DNA of 64,000 bases from Microbulbifer sp. TB1203 (lineage in GTDB: Bacteria > Pseudomonadota > Gammaproteobacteria > Pseudomonadales > Cellvibrionaceae). Under the pieces are notes generated by a model. That model was not told the DNA's origin, searched no databases, and saw nothing but the letters and a program-made list of their open reading frames with translations. Below, piece by piece: positions 49,717 through 57,368 of this stretch; within the stretch, counting starts at the first letter, position 1, and each line of letters starts with the position of its first letter. The translations under genes were made by a program, and so were the position numbers. Location: the NCBI RefSeq assembly GCF_030997045.1, contig NZ_CP116899.1, forward strand, positions 1,736,001-1,800,000. The letters run 5' to 3'.

Positions 49717-51225
49717 GTGGTTAGGATTCGCTATGCCAAAGGGCCGGTTGTCTATCTCTACGATATCGACAACCTGAGAACCAGGAAGCGGCAACTGCTT
49801 TGGGGGGACTGGCTGCGCATAGTCGACGATATCGACGAAAAGTGGTCCAGGGTGCGCTGGGGCGGGGATACCTTTGCCATCAAAAAAGAGGACTATCAGC
49901 AGGAGCGGTTGCTGGAGATGATTTTCCTCGACGTGGGACAGGGAGATGGCTGCATCCTCACTACACCGCTGATCGGCACGCGAGAAAAAATCCTGATCAT
50001 CGATGCCGGTATCAGCGACAACATGAAGGGCTACCTGGAGTACCGATTCCGGGATTTCAAGAACAAATTCCGCTTCCACGCCGCGGTGATCACCCATCCG
50101 GACAGCGACCACTACCGGGGTTTTCAGAAGGTTTTTGAAAACCCGCAGATCTCCTTCGAAAACGTTTACCACAACGGCCTGATGGAGCGCACCGGTCCCG
50201 ACCTGCTGGGGCCGCTCGAAGGCGGTTTTCTCACCGATATCCGCCCCACTAAACTCTCCGCCCGTGCCTTATACGCCGACCCGGCGGTGCGCGGGGGCAA
50301 GTGGTATCCGGAACTGATCTGGACTGCACTGGAGAGCGAGCGCTTTGGCGATGTGGCCATGCTGTCCACCGCTCACGGAGAGAAAGAAGACGGCCGCAGT
50401 TGGATGCCCGGATTCTCCCCCTCGGACAACCCGGAGCTGAACATCGAGGTGCTGGGCCCGGTGGTGGAGAGAGCTCCCAACGGCAAACCCGGCCTGCGCG
50501 CCCTGCCCGCCACCATGGGCGGAACCGCGATGAACACCGCCAAGACCAAGAACGGCCACTCAGTACTGCTGCGCCTGCAATACAGGGGCTTCTCCATCCT
50601 GTTCGGCGGAGATCTCAATGTACCCGCAGAACACTTCCTGATGCGTCACTACGGCAACGGTGGCGCGGCCCCCACCACCCTGACCGAGACCCGGGCGATG
50701 ATCGAGCGGGCCAGAGAGCGCTTTGGCGCGGACCTGATGAAATGCTGCCACCACGGCTCTTCCGATGTCACCGAGGAATTTCTCGAGGCCACGGCGCCCG
50801 CCGGCTATGTGGTCTCTTCCGGCGATGAGGAGAGCCACGTGCACCCGCGCCCCGACCTGCTCGGCCTGCTGGGCAAAAAGGGGCGGGGCGAGCGCCCGCT
50901 GATTCTCAGCACCGAACTGCAGCGTTCCACCCGCGAACACGAAGACCAGTCCCTGCGCCGGAAATTGGACGGGCTGGTGGAGAAAATCAAAAGAGAAGAC
51001 GACCCGGCCAGGGAACAGGAATTGAAAAACCAGCGCAACGAGATACTGGACGAGCTGTTCAAACGCAATGTGGGTGTCTACGGCTCCATCAACCTGCGCA
51101 CCGACGGCCACCGGGCGGTGATTGCATTTCGCCGGGAAAAGTCCAGCCAGACCAAGCGCTGGTTCTACTATGAACTGGAAAAGGATACGGATGGCGTCTT
51201 TCAGGTCAAAACGGCTGACAGCTAG
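49717..51225 (+). CDS. ComEC/Rec2-type soluble metallo-beta-lactamase-fold hydrolase
   Basis: 502 residues, no signal peptide or membrane helix. Residues 1-65 look like a small beta (SH3-like) domain. The MBL domain has IFLDVGQGDGCILTTP, then VITHPDSDHYRGF (metal ligands), SILFGGDLN and MKCCHHGSSDVTEEFLEATA P, the pattern of the hydrolase domain of ComEC, here without the channel. The C-terminus is charged, probably coiled coil (REDDPAREQELKNQRNEILD). Such stand-alone proteins occur in several bacterial defence and toxin contexts, and nuclease or phosphodiesterase activity is likely. GTG start with AGGAAGG upstream. Confidence 0.8.
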   Translation: MVRIRYAKGPVVYLYDIDNLRTRKRQLLWGDWLRIVDDIDEKWSRVRWGGDTFAIKKEDYQQERLLEMIFLDVGQGDGCILTTPLIGTREKILIIDAGISDNMKGYLEYRFRDFKNKFRFHAAVITHPDSDHYRGFQKVFENPQISFENVYHNGLMERTGPDLLGPLEGGFLTDIRPTKLSARALYADPAVRGGKWYPELIWTALESERFGDVAMLSTAHGEKEDGRSWMPGFSPSDNPELNIEVLGPVVERAPNGKPGLRALPATMGGTAMNTAKTKNGHSVLLRLQYRGFSILFGGDLNVPAEHFLMRHYGNGGAAPTTLTETRAMIERARERFGADLMKCCHHGSSDVTEEFLEATAPAGYVVSSGDEESHVHPRPDLLGLLGKKGRGERPLILSTELQRSTREHEDQSLRRKLDGLVEKIKREDDPAREQELKNQRNEILDELFKRNVGVYGSINLRTDGHRAVIAFRREKSSQTKRWFYYELEKDTDGVFQVKTADS

Positions 51226-51313
51226 AACATTGAAGGCGTGGAGCGCTGCAAATTGACCCACCCGGCTCTTTCCTCCCCCAACACAAAAACAACGCCAATC
51301 TTCCCCATATCCC

Positions 51314-51473
51314 AGTGCCACCTACGGCCGCATCGAAGCGCGCATCTCCTCGCCCAGCTCCGTTTTTTATTCTGCTCAACGTGGCCGTCGGTGGCACCTG
51401 GCCGGGCAGCCCGGATGGTTCCAGTGTATTTCCACAGCGCATGTATGTGGATTACGCCAGGGTCTACCAGTAG
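51314..51473 (+). pseudogene. GH16 laminarinase relic
   Basis: Two pieces of a GH16 gene in different frames: SATYGRIEARIS, from the region before the active site, then FFILLNVAVGGTWPGSPDG and SSVFPQRMYVDYARVYQ with its stop, the usual C-terminal end of bacterial endo-beta-1,3-glucanases. The catalytic centre between them is deleted. The remainder of the gap 51226-51590 holds only the terminator at 51496. Confidence 0.75.
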
Positions 51474-51495
51474 TCCTCAGACAAAATCAGCCTGC

Positions 51496-51524
51496 AAAAG
51501 CGGCATCCGACCGATGCCGCTTTT
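51496..51524 (+). terminator. Hairpin terminator after the GH16 relic
   Basis: AAAAGCGGCATC-CGACC-GATGCCGCTTTT, a perfect 12-bp stem whose arms supply the A and T runs. It probably ended the lost GH16 gene and now insulates the GH114-like gene. Confidence 0.85.
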
Positions 51525-51590
51525 CGGTTGCCCGTTCCACCCATCCCTGTTACCGTCGGCCCCTACGAGTTTTACCCGGAGGGATGTAAT

Positions 51591-52595
51591 GTGAAACGGT
51601 TCGGCTACGCAATCTTCCTACTGCCTTTATTTCTGTTTGGTTGCAACCTGGACGAATTTCCGGAACGCAGTCCCGGTGGCGGCGGCGGAGAGGAGAGCGT
51701 CGAGTACAAACAAGAGATGCGGGATTTCGTCCGGAATATCAGTCAGTACGCAAAAGGTGCCGACGGAAACTTTATCATTATTCCCCAGAATGGCGCAGAA
51801 ATCGTCAGCACAACCGGGAACGACACAGGCACCGCCGATGCGGACTATGTCAGCGCCATAGACGGTATCGGACAGGAGTCCCTGTTCTATGGCTACGACG
51901 AGGATGACCAACCCACGCCGGCAAAGGAACGCCTGTGGACCCGCACCTTCCTGGATATGGCCAAGGACAGCGGCGACATCACCATTCTGGTTACCGACTA
52001 CGCCTTCAGCCAGAACAATATGGATGATTCCTACGAGCAAAACGCCAACCTCGGATATATTTCCTTCGCTGCGGACCACCGGGAACTGGACAATATCCCC
52101 ACTTACCCACTCACCATCAACAATGAAAATGCCGAGGATATCGAACAGCTCTCCGATGCCAGGAACTTCCTCTACCTGATCAATCCTAGGCTCTCCTCGA
52201 CTCGCCAGGAGCTGGTCAACGATATCAGCGATACCAACTACGACGTGGTCATTATCGATTTCTTCTTCGATGGAGTGGAGTACACCCCGGCGCAGATAGA
52301 GCAGCTAAAGCAAAAGCGCAATGGTGGCAAGCGGTTACTGATCGCCTATATGAGCATTGGCCAGGCGGAGAATTATCGCTATTACTGGCAGAGCCACTGG
52401 CCATCCAATCCCCCGGAATGGCTGGAGGAAGAAGACCCCGACTGGGTTGGCAACTACTATGTGGAGTACTGGGAACAGGATTGGCAGACGTTAATCTACG
52501 GAGAGAACAATGCCTACCTGGACAGGATAATAGAGGCCGGTTTCGATGGCGTTTACCTGGACAGAATCGACGCCTTCGAATACTTCGAAAACTGA
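51591..52595 (+). CDS. GH114-like lipoprotein
   Basis: 334 residues. The GTG at 51591, with GGAGGG 7 bases before it, starts a signal peptide with lipobox LFGC (FLLPLFLFGCNLDEF). The body shows MRDFVRNISQYAKGADGNFI IIPQNG, then YDVVIIDFFFDGVEYTPAQI, LLIAYMSIGQAENYRYYW and AGFDGVYLDRIDAFEY, the TIM-barrel pattern of the TM1410/GH114 endo-alpha-1,4-polygalactosaminidase family. The predicted role is degradation of a galactosamine polymer at the cell surface. The protein ends soon after the last motif, so the C-terminus is short for the family. Confidence 0.82.
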   Translation: MKRFGYAIFLLPLFLFGCNLDEFPERSPGGGGGEESVEYKQEMRDFVRNISQYAKGADGNFIIIPQNGAEIVSTTGNDTGTADADYVSAIDGIGQESLFYGYDEDDQPTPAKERLWTRTFLDMAKDSGDITILVTDYAFSQNNMDDSYEQNANLGYISFAADHRELDNIPTYPLTINNENAEDIEQLSDARNFLYLINPRLSSTRQELVNDISDTNYDVVIIDFFFDGVEYTPAQIEQLKQKRNGGKRLLIAYMSIGQAENYRYYWQSHWPSNPPEWLEEEDPDWVGNYYVEYWEQDWQTLIYGENNAYLDRIIEAGFDGVYLDRIDAFEYFEN

Positions 52596-52630
52596 TATTT
52601 TTCGACCGGCGCCATCCCCGGCGCCGACCC

Positions 52631-54397
52631 TCAGACATTTTCGGTTATCGCGGCCGGCTGCCCGGCATCAACACTGCCCGGTTCCCGGGCTTTGGAAAAA
52701 GCCTGGAACTGGGTGAGAAAAACCTCCCCGGAAAGCCGCCGCAGGAAACCACTGCGCTGCAACCCATCCATCACCGGCCCCTTGACTTCGGACAGGTGCA
52801 GGCGGACACCCAGTTCCTGCAGCCTTTCATTCACCGACTCCAGTACCTCCAGCGCGCTCCAGTCCACTTCGTTCACGGCACTGCACATCAGGATCACGTG
52901 CCAAACCTGCGTATTTCCCGCCAGGTCGGCATAAATACGATCCTCAAGATAGCTGGCGTTGGAGAACAGCAGGCTTTCATCCACGCGGATGGTCAGTATC
53001 TGTGGCACCGTCAGCACATTGTGCCGCCTGACGTTCCTGAAATGTTCAGTACCTTCCACCAACCCCACTTCCGCGATGTGCGGCCTGGAGGTGCGGTATA
53101 GGAACAGCATAATCGAGGCGGCAACACCGCAGGCAACACCCGCCTCAACTCCCGCAAGCAATGTCACCACGATAGTGACGAGCGCAGCGGCGAAGTCCCT
53201 GCGGGAGAAATTCCAGGTTTTTTTCAGTATGGAAAAATCCACCAGCGACAGGACCGCGACGATAATGGTGGCCGCCAGTGTCGCCTTCGGCAGATAGTAC
53301 AGGAAGGGGGTGAGGAACATTGATGCCAAGGCGATACCGATAGCGGTAAAGACACTCGCCATCTGCGTCTCCGCCCCCGCGTCAAAATTGACCACTGAGC
53401 GGGAGAATCCCCCGGTCACCGGAAAAGCGCCGGAAAATCCAGAGGCCACATTGGCCGCACCCAGGCCGACCAGCTCGCGGTTCACATCAATTTTCTGGCG
53501 GCGCTTGGCAGCCAGAGTCTTGCCCACGGATACGGATTCCACATAACCGATGACCGAAATCATCACCGCCGGCAGCATCAGCGCCCGGACCAGTTCCCAG
53601 GAAAGACCGGGTATCTGCAGCTCTGGCAGCCCGCGGGGAATGGCACCCACAAGCGCCACACCTCTCTCCTCCAGACCTAGCACCAGGCTGAGCATAACAG
53701 TGACCAGCACGCCCACTACCGGGGCCGCTTTTGCCAACAGCGCGGCGCTGTGGGTAGATAATGACAAGCGGGTCAACAAAATTGTGGCACCACCCCGCGA
53801 CCAGAATAAAAACAGCACCACCAGAGTGCCTATCGCCAGTGTATGAGTATTCATTCCGGGAAGGTTCTTCAGCAGCGATGTACCCAACTGCAACAGGTTT
53901 TCGCCACCCGCATCAATACCCAGAATATGTTTGAGCTGGCTGAGAGCAATGAGCAATCCGGAAGCGGTGATAAACCCGGAAATCACCGGGTGCGAGAGGA
54001 AGTTGGCAAGAAAGCCCAGGCGCAGAAATCCCATCAATGCCAGAAACAGCCCGCACAGCAGCGCCAGCATCGACGCCGCCAACAGGTATTCCCCGGTGCC
54101 CTGAACAGCCACCTGACTCAGGGCGACAGCGGTCATCAGGGAGGTTATCGCCACGGGGCCCACCGACAGGCTGCGGCTGCTGCCGAACAAGGCGTAAGCG
54201 ATCAGCGGCGCGATACTCGCGTAGAGGCCAACCTCGGCGGGCAGGCCCGCGAGCAGTGCGTAGGCCAGCGATTGGGGAATCAGCATAATGGTGACGATAA
54301 CCGCAGCCAGGAGGTCACGCCCCAATTGCTGGCGATTGTACTGCCTGAGCCAGCCGGGAATGGCCAGGTAGCCCGCCAGTCGATACACGGCGCCCAT
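52631..54397 (-). CDS. SulP family anion transporter with STAS domain (first copy)
   Basis: 588 residues from the ATG at 54397, which lies 4 bases after the DUF442 stop; an upstream in-frame start at 54439 would overlap that gene by 38 bases. The sequence TIMLIPQSLAYALLAGLPAE VGLYAS is the SulP signature, with about 11 helices, and the C-terminal STAS domain has SLLFSNASYLEDRI and VILMCSAVNEVDWSALEVLE. SulP proteins move sulfate, bicarbonate or related anions. As the third gene behind a persulfide dioxygenase, it may export sulfite, sulfate or thiosulfate, but the direction is not shown by sequence. Confidence 0.88.
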   Translation of the reverse strand: MGAVYRLAGYLAIPGWLRQYNRQQLGRDLLAAVIVTIMLIPQSLAYALLAGLPAEVGLYASIAPLIAYALFGSSRSLSVGPVAITSLMTAVALSQVAVQGTGEYLLAASMLALLCGLFLALMGFLRLGFLANFLSHPVISGFITASGLLIALSQLKHILGIDAGGENLLQLGTSLLKNLPGMNTHTLAIGTLVVLFLFWSRGGATILLTRLSLSTHSAALLAKAAPVVGVLVTVMLSLVLGLEERGVALVGAIPRGLPELQIPGLSWELVRALMLPAVMISVIGYVESVSVGKTLAAKRRQKIDVNRELVGLGAANVASGFSGAFPVTGGFSRSVVNFDAGAETQMASVFTAIGIALASMFLTPFLYYLPKATLAATIIVAVLSLVDFSILKKTWNFSRRDFAAALVTIVVTLLAGVEAGVACGVAASIMLFLYRTSRPHIAEVGLVEGTEHFRNVRRHNVLTVPQILTIRVDESLLFSNASYLEDRIYADLAGNTQVWHVILMCSAVNEVDWSALEVLESVNERLQELGVRLHLSEVKGPVMDGLQRSGFLRRLSGEVFLTQFQAFSKAREPGSVDAGQPAAITENV

Positions 54398-54401
54398 CCC
54401 G

Positions 54402-54815
54402 CTAGCGGCCGAAGACAACCAGCGTACCGCTGACGTCAAACCCCGCTCCGCGGGCTTTTTCCATCAGGGTTTTTCCGTCTTCTCCCACCGTGCATTTTGC
54501 CGCTGCCCACAAATTGCAGGCGCGATTGCCGGTGCGGCAGAAGGCGTGGACCTTTTTGCCGCTGTCCAGGATTTTCGCGAACTCCTTGCAGTGGACCGCT
54601 TGCATCTGGCCGCGCGCAAAGGGAATAGCCACAAATTCGATACCGCAACCCGCAGCTGCCCGGGAAAGTTCCGCGAATGAGGCCTGGTCATCGACCTCTC
54701 CTTCCAACCGGTTGCACACCACGACCTGTACGCCGGAGTGGGCCAGCTGCTGCAGGTCTGCGCAGGTGATGTCTGCGGATATGGACACCTGGCTGTCCAA
54801 CTGTTTGATATCCAT
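54402..54815 (-). CDS. DUF442 / TIGR01244-type phosphatase or sulfurtransferase
   Basis: 137 residues. MDIKQLDSQVSISADITCAD LQQLAHSGVQVVVCNRLEGE VDDQ is the hallmark of the DUF442 (Blh N-terminal) family, and the active loop is C93-RTGNR (CX5R). In several bacteria this domain is fused or adjacent to persulfide dioxygenase and is thought to act in sulfide metabolism. The start at 54815 gives the standard N-terminus; the frame extends 45 codons further without support. Lies between the dioxygenase and SulP genes on the same strand. Confidence 0.88.
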   Translation of the reverse strand: MDIKQLDSQVSISADITCADLQQLAHSGVQVVVCNRLEGEVDDQASFAELSRAAAGCGIEFVAIPFARGQMQAVHCKEFAKILDSGKKVHAFCRTGNRACNLWAAAKCTVGEDGKTLMEKARGAGFDVSGTLVVFGR

Positions 54816-54971
54816 CGCTCTCTCCAACTGCTGAATTCTGGAATCGGTCCGGGGCGCCGACAGGGGCGGTGGGGCGGGCTCAAAAACCTCATCGGCAAAT
54901 ATTGAGCCCACCCTCACCGCCCATGTCGGCTTCGAGCCCCAAGGAATCATTCTGCCTTCCGAAACCCGGGT

Positions 54972-55850
54972 TTAAAGATGGTTGATCGGCACCTTGAGGT
55001 AGATAACCCCGTTGTCCTCCGCCGGTGGCATCTGCCCCGCGCGGATATTCACCTGGATAGACGGAATAATCAGCCGGGGCATGGGCAGGTTGGCGTCGCG
55101 CTTGGTGCGCATGGCAACAAACTCGGCCTCGCTTACCCCCTGGTGCAGGTGGATATTATTGCGTTTCTGCTCGCCCACGGTGGTCTCGCAACGGTGCTCG
55201 CGGCCACCTTCGGGCGGATAGTCGTGGCACATGAACATGCGAATATCCTCCGGCAGCGCCAGCAGTTTTTGCACCGAGCGGTACAGGCTGCCCGCATCGC
55301 CTCCGGGGAAATCGCAGCGGGCACTGCCCACGTCCGGCATAAAAAGAGTGTCGCCTACAAACAGGGCGTCACCGATCATCCAAGCCATATCCGCCGGCGT
55401 GTGACCCGGCACATAGAATACCCGCGCCTCCAATTCGCCAACATTGAATACATCGCCATCGTGAAACAGGTAATCGAACTGGCTGCCGTCAATAAGGAAC
55501 TGTTTCTCCAGGTTGAACACCTCGCGAAAAATCTTTTGCACCTCTCGGATCTTGTCACCGATAGCAATCTTTCCACCTAGCTGCTTGCGGATAAATGGCG
55601 CGGCGGACAGATGGTCCGCGTGGGCGTGAGTCTCCAGTATCCACTCCACCGAGAGTTTTTCTGCGTGGATGAATTCCACCAGGCGCTTGGCGCCGGCGGT
55701 GTTGGTGTGACCGGACGCTGGGTCGAAGTCCAACACCGGGTCCACCACCGCGGCAGCGCCGCCCGGGTGGTCGTAGACCACATAGCTCCAGGTTTCGGTA
55801 TCCGGGTCGAGGAACGGCTGGACCTGGGTAAGCGGTTTAGCGGCTGACAT
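54972..55850 (-). CDS. Persulfide dioxygenase-like MBL protein (Blh/ETHE1 type)
   Basis: 292 residues. The zinc/iron site is H75-x-H77-x-D79-H80 (ILETHAHADHLSAAPFIRKQ LGG), with GHTPADMAWMIGDALFVGDT LF and DIRMFMCHDYPPEGG, as in the ETHE1/Blh group that oxidises glutathione persulfide to sulfite. The ATG at 55850 has GGAG upstream. First gene of the minus-strand operon, divergent from the BigR-like regulator, with an inverted repeat between them. Confidence 0.9.
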   Translation of the reverse strand: MSAAKPLTQVQPFLDPDTETWSYVVYDHPGGAAAVVDPVLDFDPASGHTNTAGAKRLVEFIHAEKLSVEWILETHAHADHLSAAPFIRKQLGGKIAIGDKIREVQKIFREVFNLEKQFLIDGSQFDYLFHDGDVFNVGELEARVFYVPGHTPADMAWMIGDALFVGDTLFMPDVGSARCDFPGGDAGSLYRSVQKLLALPEDIRMFMCHDYPPEGGREHRCETTVGEQKRNNIHLHQGVSEAEFVAMRTKRDANLPMPRLIIPSIQVNIRAGQMPPAEDNGVIYLKVPINHL

Positions 55851-55893
55851 AGGCTCGTCTCCCAATCTCAACACCAACAATATACTTGTGGAT

Positions 55894-55927
55894 ATTATAT
55901 AAATCAATATAATGTTTACATGTAAAC
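55894..55927. promoter_or_regulatory. Candidate BigR-type operator
   Basis: ATTATAT-AAATCA-ATATAAT, a perfect AT-rich inverted repeat (55894-55913), abuts the 14-bp palindrome GTTTACATGTAAAC (55914-55927). It lies between the divergent persulfide dioxygenase and ArsR genes, 23 bases before the regulator start. BigR operators are AT-rich palindromes in this position, so repression of both directions is likely. Confidence 0.65.
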
Positions 55928-55949
55928 TTTATGAGCACACAGGGCAACC

Positions 55950-56264
55950 ATGGCCGACACTTCCAACATCAGTCTCGACAAGATGCGCGCCTCTGCCGGC
56001 GATGCCTCGCTGATGCTGCGGTCCCTGGCCAACCGGGACCGCCTGCTACTGCTGTGTCAGTTGAGCCAGGAAGAGCTCTGTGTCGGCGACCTGGAGGACA
56101 GGCTGGGCATCTACCAGCCCAGCCTGTCCCAGCAACTGGGCGTGCTGCGCCGGGAGGGGCTGGTGGCCACCCGCCGCGAGGGCAAGCACGTGTACTACCG
56201 GGTGGCGGACGAGCGGGTGCTGGTGTTGCTGCAAACCCTCTACCAACTCTACTGTTCGGAATAA
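55950..56264 (+). CDS. BigR/SqrR-like ArsR family persulfide sensor
   Basis: 104 residues. Winged helix with LMLRSLANRDRLLLLCQLSQ and VGDLEDRLGIYQPSLSQQLG VLRREGLVATRREGKHVYYR, typical of BigR/YgaV. C36 and C102 (LYCSE) are at the positions of the two cysteines that form a tetrasulfide bridge in SqrR/BigR. It should release DNA when exposed to persulfides. Five bases separate it from the first YeeE gene. Confidence 0.88.
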   Translation: MADTSNISLDKMRASAGDASLMLRSLANRDRLLLLCQLSQEELCVGDLEDRLGIYQPSLSQQLGVLRREGLVATRREGKHVYYRVADERVLVLLQTLYQLYCSE

Positions 56265-56269
56265 CTTGT

Positions 56270-56704
56270 ATGACCATAGACTGGAATGCTTTCACCCCCC
56301 TGTCTGCACTGGCGGGCGGGGGACTGATCGGCCTGGCCAGCGCGCTGCTGTTGTCACTGAACGGGCGTATCGCCGGAATCTCCGGCATCGTCGGCGGACT
56401 GTTCGCGCGCACCGCCGGCGAGACCGGTTGGCGGCTGGCGTTCATACTTGGCCTGCTCGCCGCACCCGTGCTCTGGGCACTGTTCACCGCCCTGCCCCCG
56501 ATTCGCATCGAGGCGGGCTACCCGGTTCTGATCGCCGCCGGGCTGCTAGTGGGTGTGGGCACCCGCTATGGCGCAGGCTGCACCAGCGGCCACGGGGTCT
56601 GCGGCCTGTCCAGACTATCCCCCCGCTCGCTGGTGGCGACACTGGCATTTATGGGCGGCGGCTTTGCCACGGTTTACGTCGTACGCCACCTTTTGGGAGT
56701 CTAA
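56270..56704 (+). CDS. YeeE/YedE (DUF395) membrane protein, first half
   Basis: 144 residues, about four helices. GGGLIGLASALLLSLNGRIA GISGI and YGAGCTSGHGVCGLSRLSPR SLVATLAFMGGGF carry the conserved cysteines (GAGCTSGHGVCG) of the YeeE/PmpA family, which take up thiosulfate or move sulfur compounds. The ATG at 56270 starts the natural protein; the open frame before it is the ArsR gene read in another frame. Pairs with the next gene to form one transporter. Confidence 0.88.
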   Translation: MTIDWNAFTPLSALAGGGLIGLASALLLSLNGRIAGISGIVGGLFARTAGETGWRLAFILGLLAAPVLWALFTALPPIRIEAGYPVLIAAGLLVGVGTRYGAGCTSGHGVCGLSRLSPRSLVATLAFMGGGFATVYVVRHLLGV

Positions 56705-57139
56705 GTGAACAGATCACTCTTTTCCGCTTTCCTCGCCGGGCTTATATTCGGCGTCGGCCTGTTACTCTCCGGAATGGCCAACCCGGAAAAGGTGCTGGCC
56801 TTCCTCGACCTGTTCGGCGCCTGGGACCCCTCCCTGGGACTGGTGATGGCCGGCGCCATCTGCGTCGGCATGCCGGCCTTTTATTTGACCGGGAAGCGCG
56901 GCAAATCGCTTTTTGGCGGCGAGCTGAAATTGCCCGAGCGTCGGGATATCGACCGTCGGCTGGTACTGGGCAGTCTGGTATTCGGCATCGGCTGGGGCCT
57001 GGCAGGCTTCTGCCCGGGCCCTGGCATCGTGGCCACTGGCGCCGGTGAATTCAAGGCGCTGGTGTTCGCCGCCGCCATGGTGGTAGGCATGGGTATTTTT
57101 CAGGTAATTGAAAGCCGCCGCGCCACATCGGACGGCTGA
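56705..57139 (+). CDS. YeeE/YedE (DUF395/DUF6691) membrane protein, second half
   Basis: 144 residues. LAGLIFGVGLLLSGMANPEK VLAFLDLFGAWDPSL is the signature of the PmpB/DUF6691 half, and WGLAGFCPGPGIVATG carries the family's conserved cysteine. The GTG start follows the stop of the first half directly, so the two subunits are made together. In BigR regulons these proteins accompany persulfide dioxygenase. Confidence 0.88.
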   Translation: MNRSLFSAFLAGLIFGVGLLLSGMANPEKVLAFLDLFGAWDPSLGLVMAGAICVGMPAFYLTGKRGKSLFGGELKLPERRDIDRRLVLGSLVFGIGWGLAGFCPGPGIVATGAGEFKALVFAAAMVVGMGIFQVIESRRATSDG

Positions 57140-57272
57140 GACAGGAGACGGCAGAGCAACTCCAGCCGTCGCGGCACTCCGCATCCTGCGGACCACCGCT
57201 TTCTGATATCTTGATATTCAGGTTTCGGAGTCCAGACCATCGATGTGACATTGAGCCCGAAGGGACGGCGAG

Positions 57273-57368
57273 ATGGGTTTAATATTTACCGGTCAGGTTT
57301 TTGAATCTGTACTCCCGAAACCCGGCTTGACCGAAGCAGCGAGGGAAAGCGCGAAACTATGCGGCTAA
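57273..57368 (+). CDS. Possible 31-residue leader frame before the second SulP gene
   Basis: MGLIFTGQVFESVLPKPGLT EAARESAKLCG, with GGGACGG upstream, overlapping the SulP start by 10 bases. No family and weak evidence; it may be a leader peptide that couples translation or chance. The remainder of 57140-57358 shows no feature. Confidence 0.25.
   Translation: MGLIFTGQVFESVLPKPGLTEAARESAKLCG

Noticed and set aside
51238..51594. 118-codon frame after the ComEC-type gene
   Set aside because: It crosses the GH16 relic in the wrong frame and the terminator at 51496; no ribosome site.
55931..56269. Extended N-terminus of the first YeeE gene
   Set aside because: The extra 113 codons are the ArsR gene read in another frame; the YeeE family starts at the ATG at 56270.
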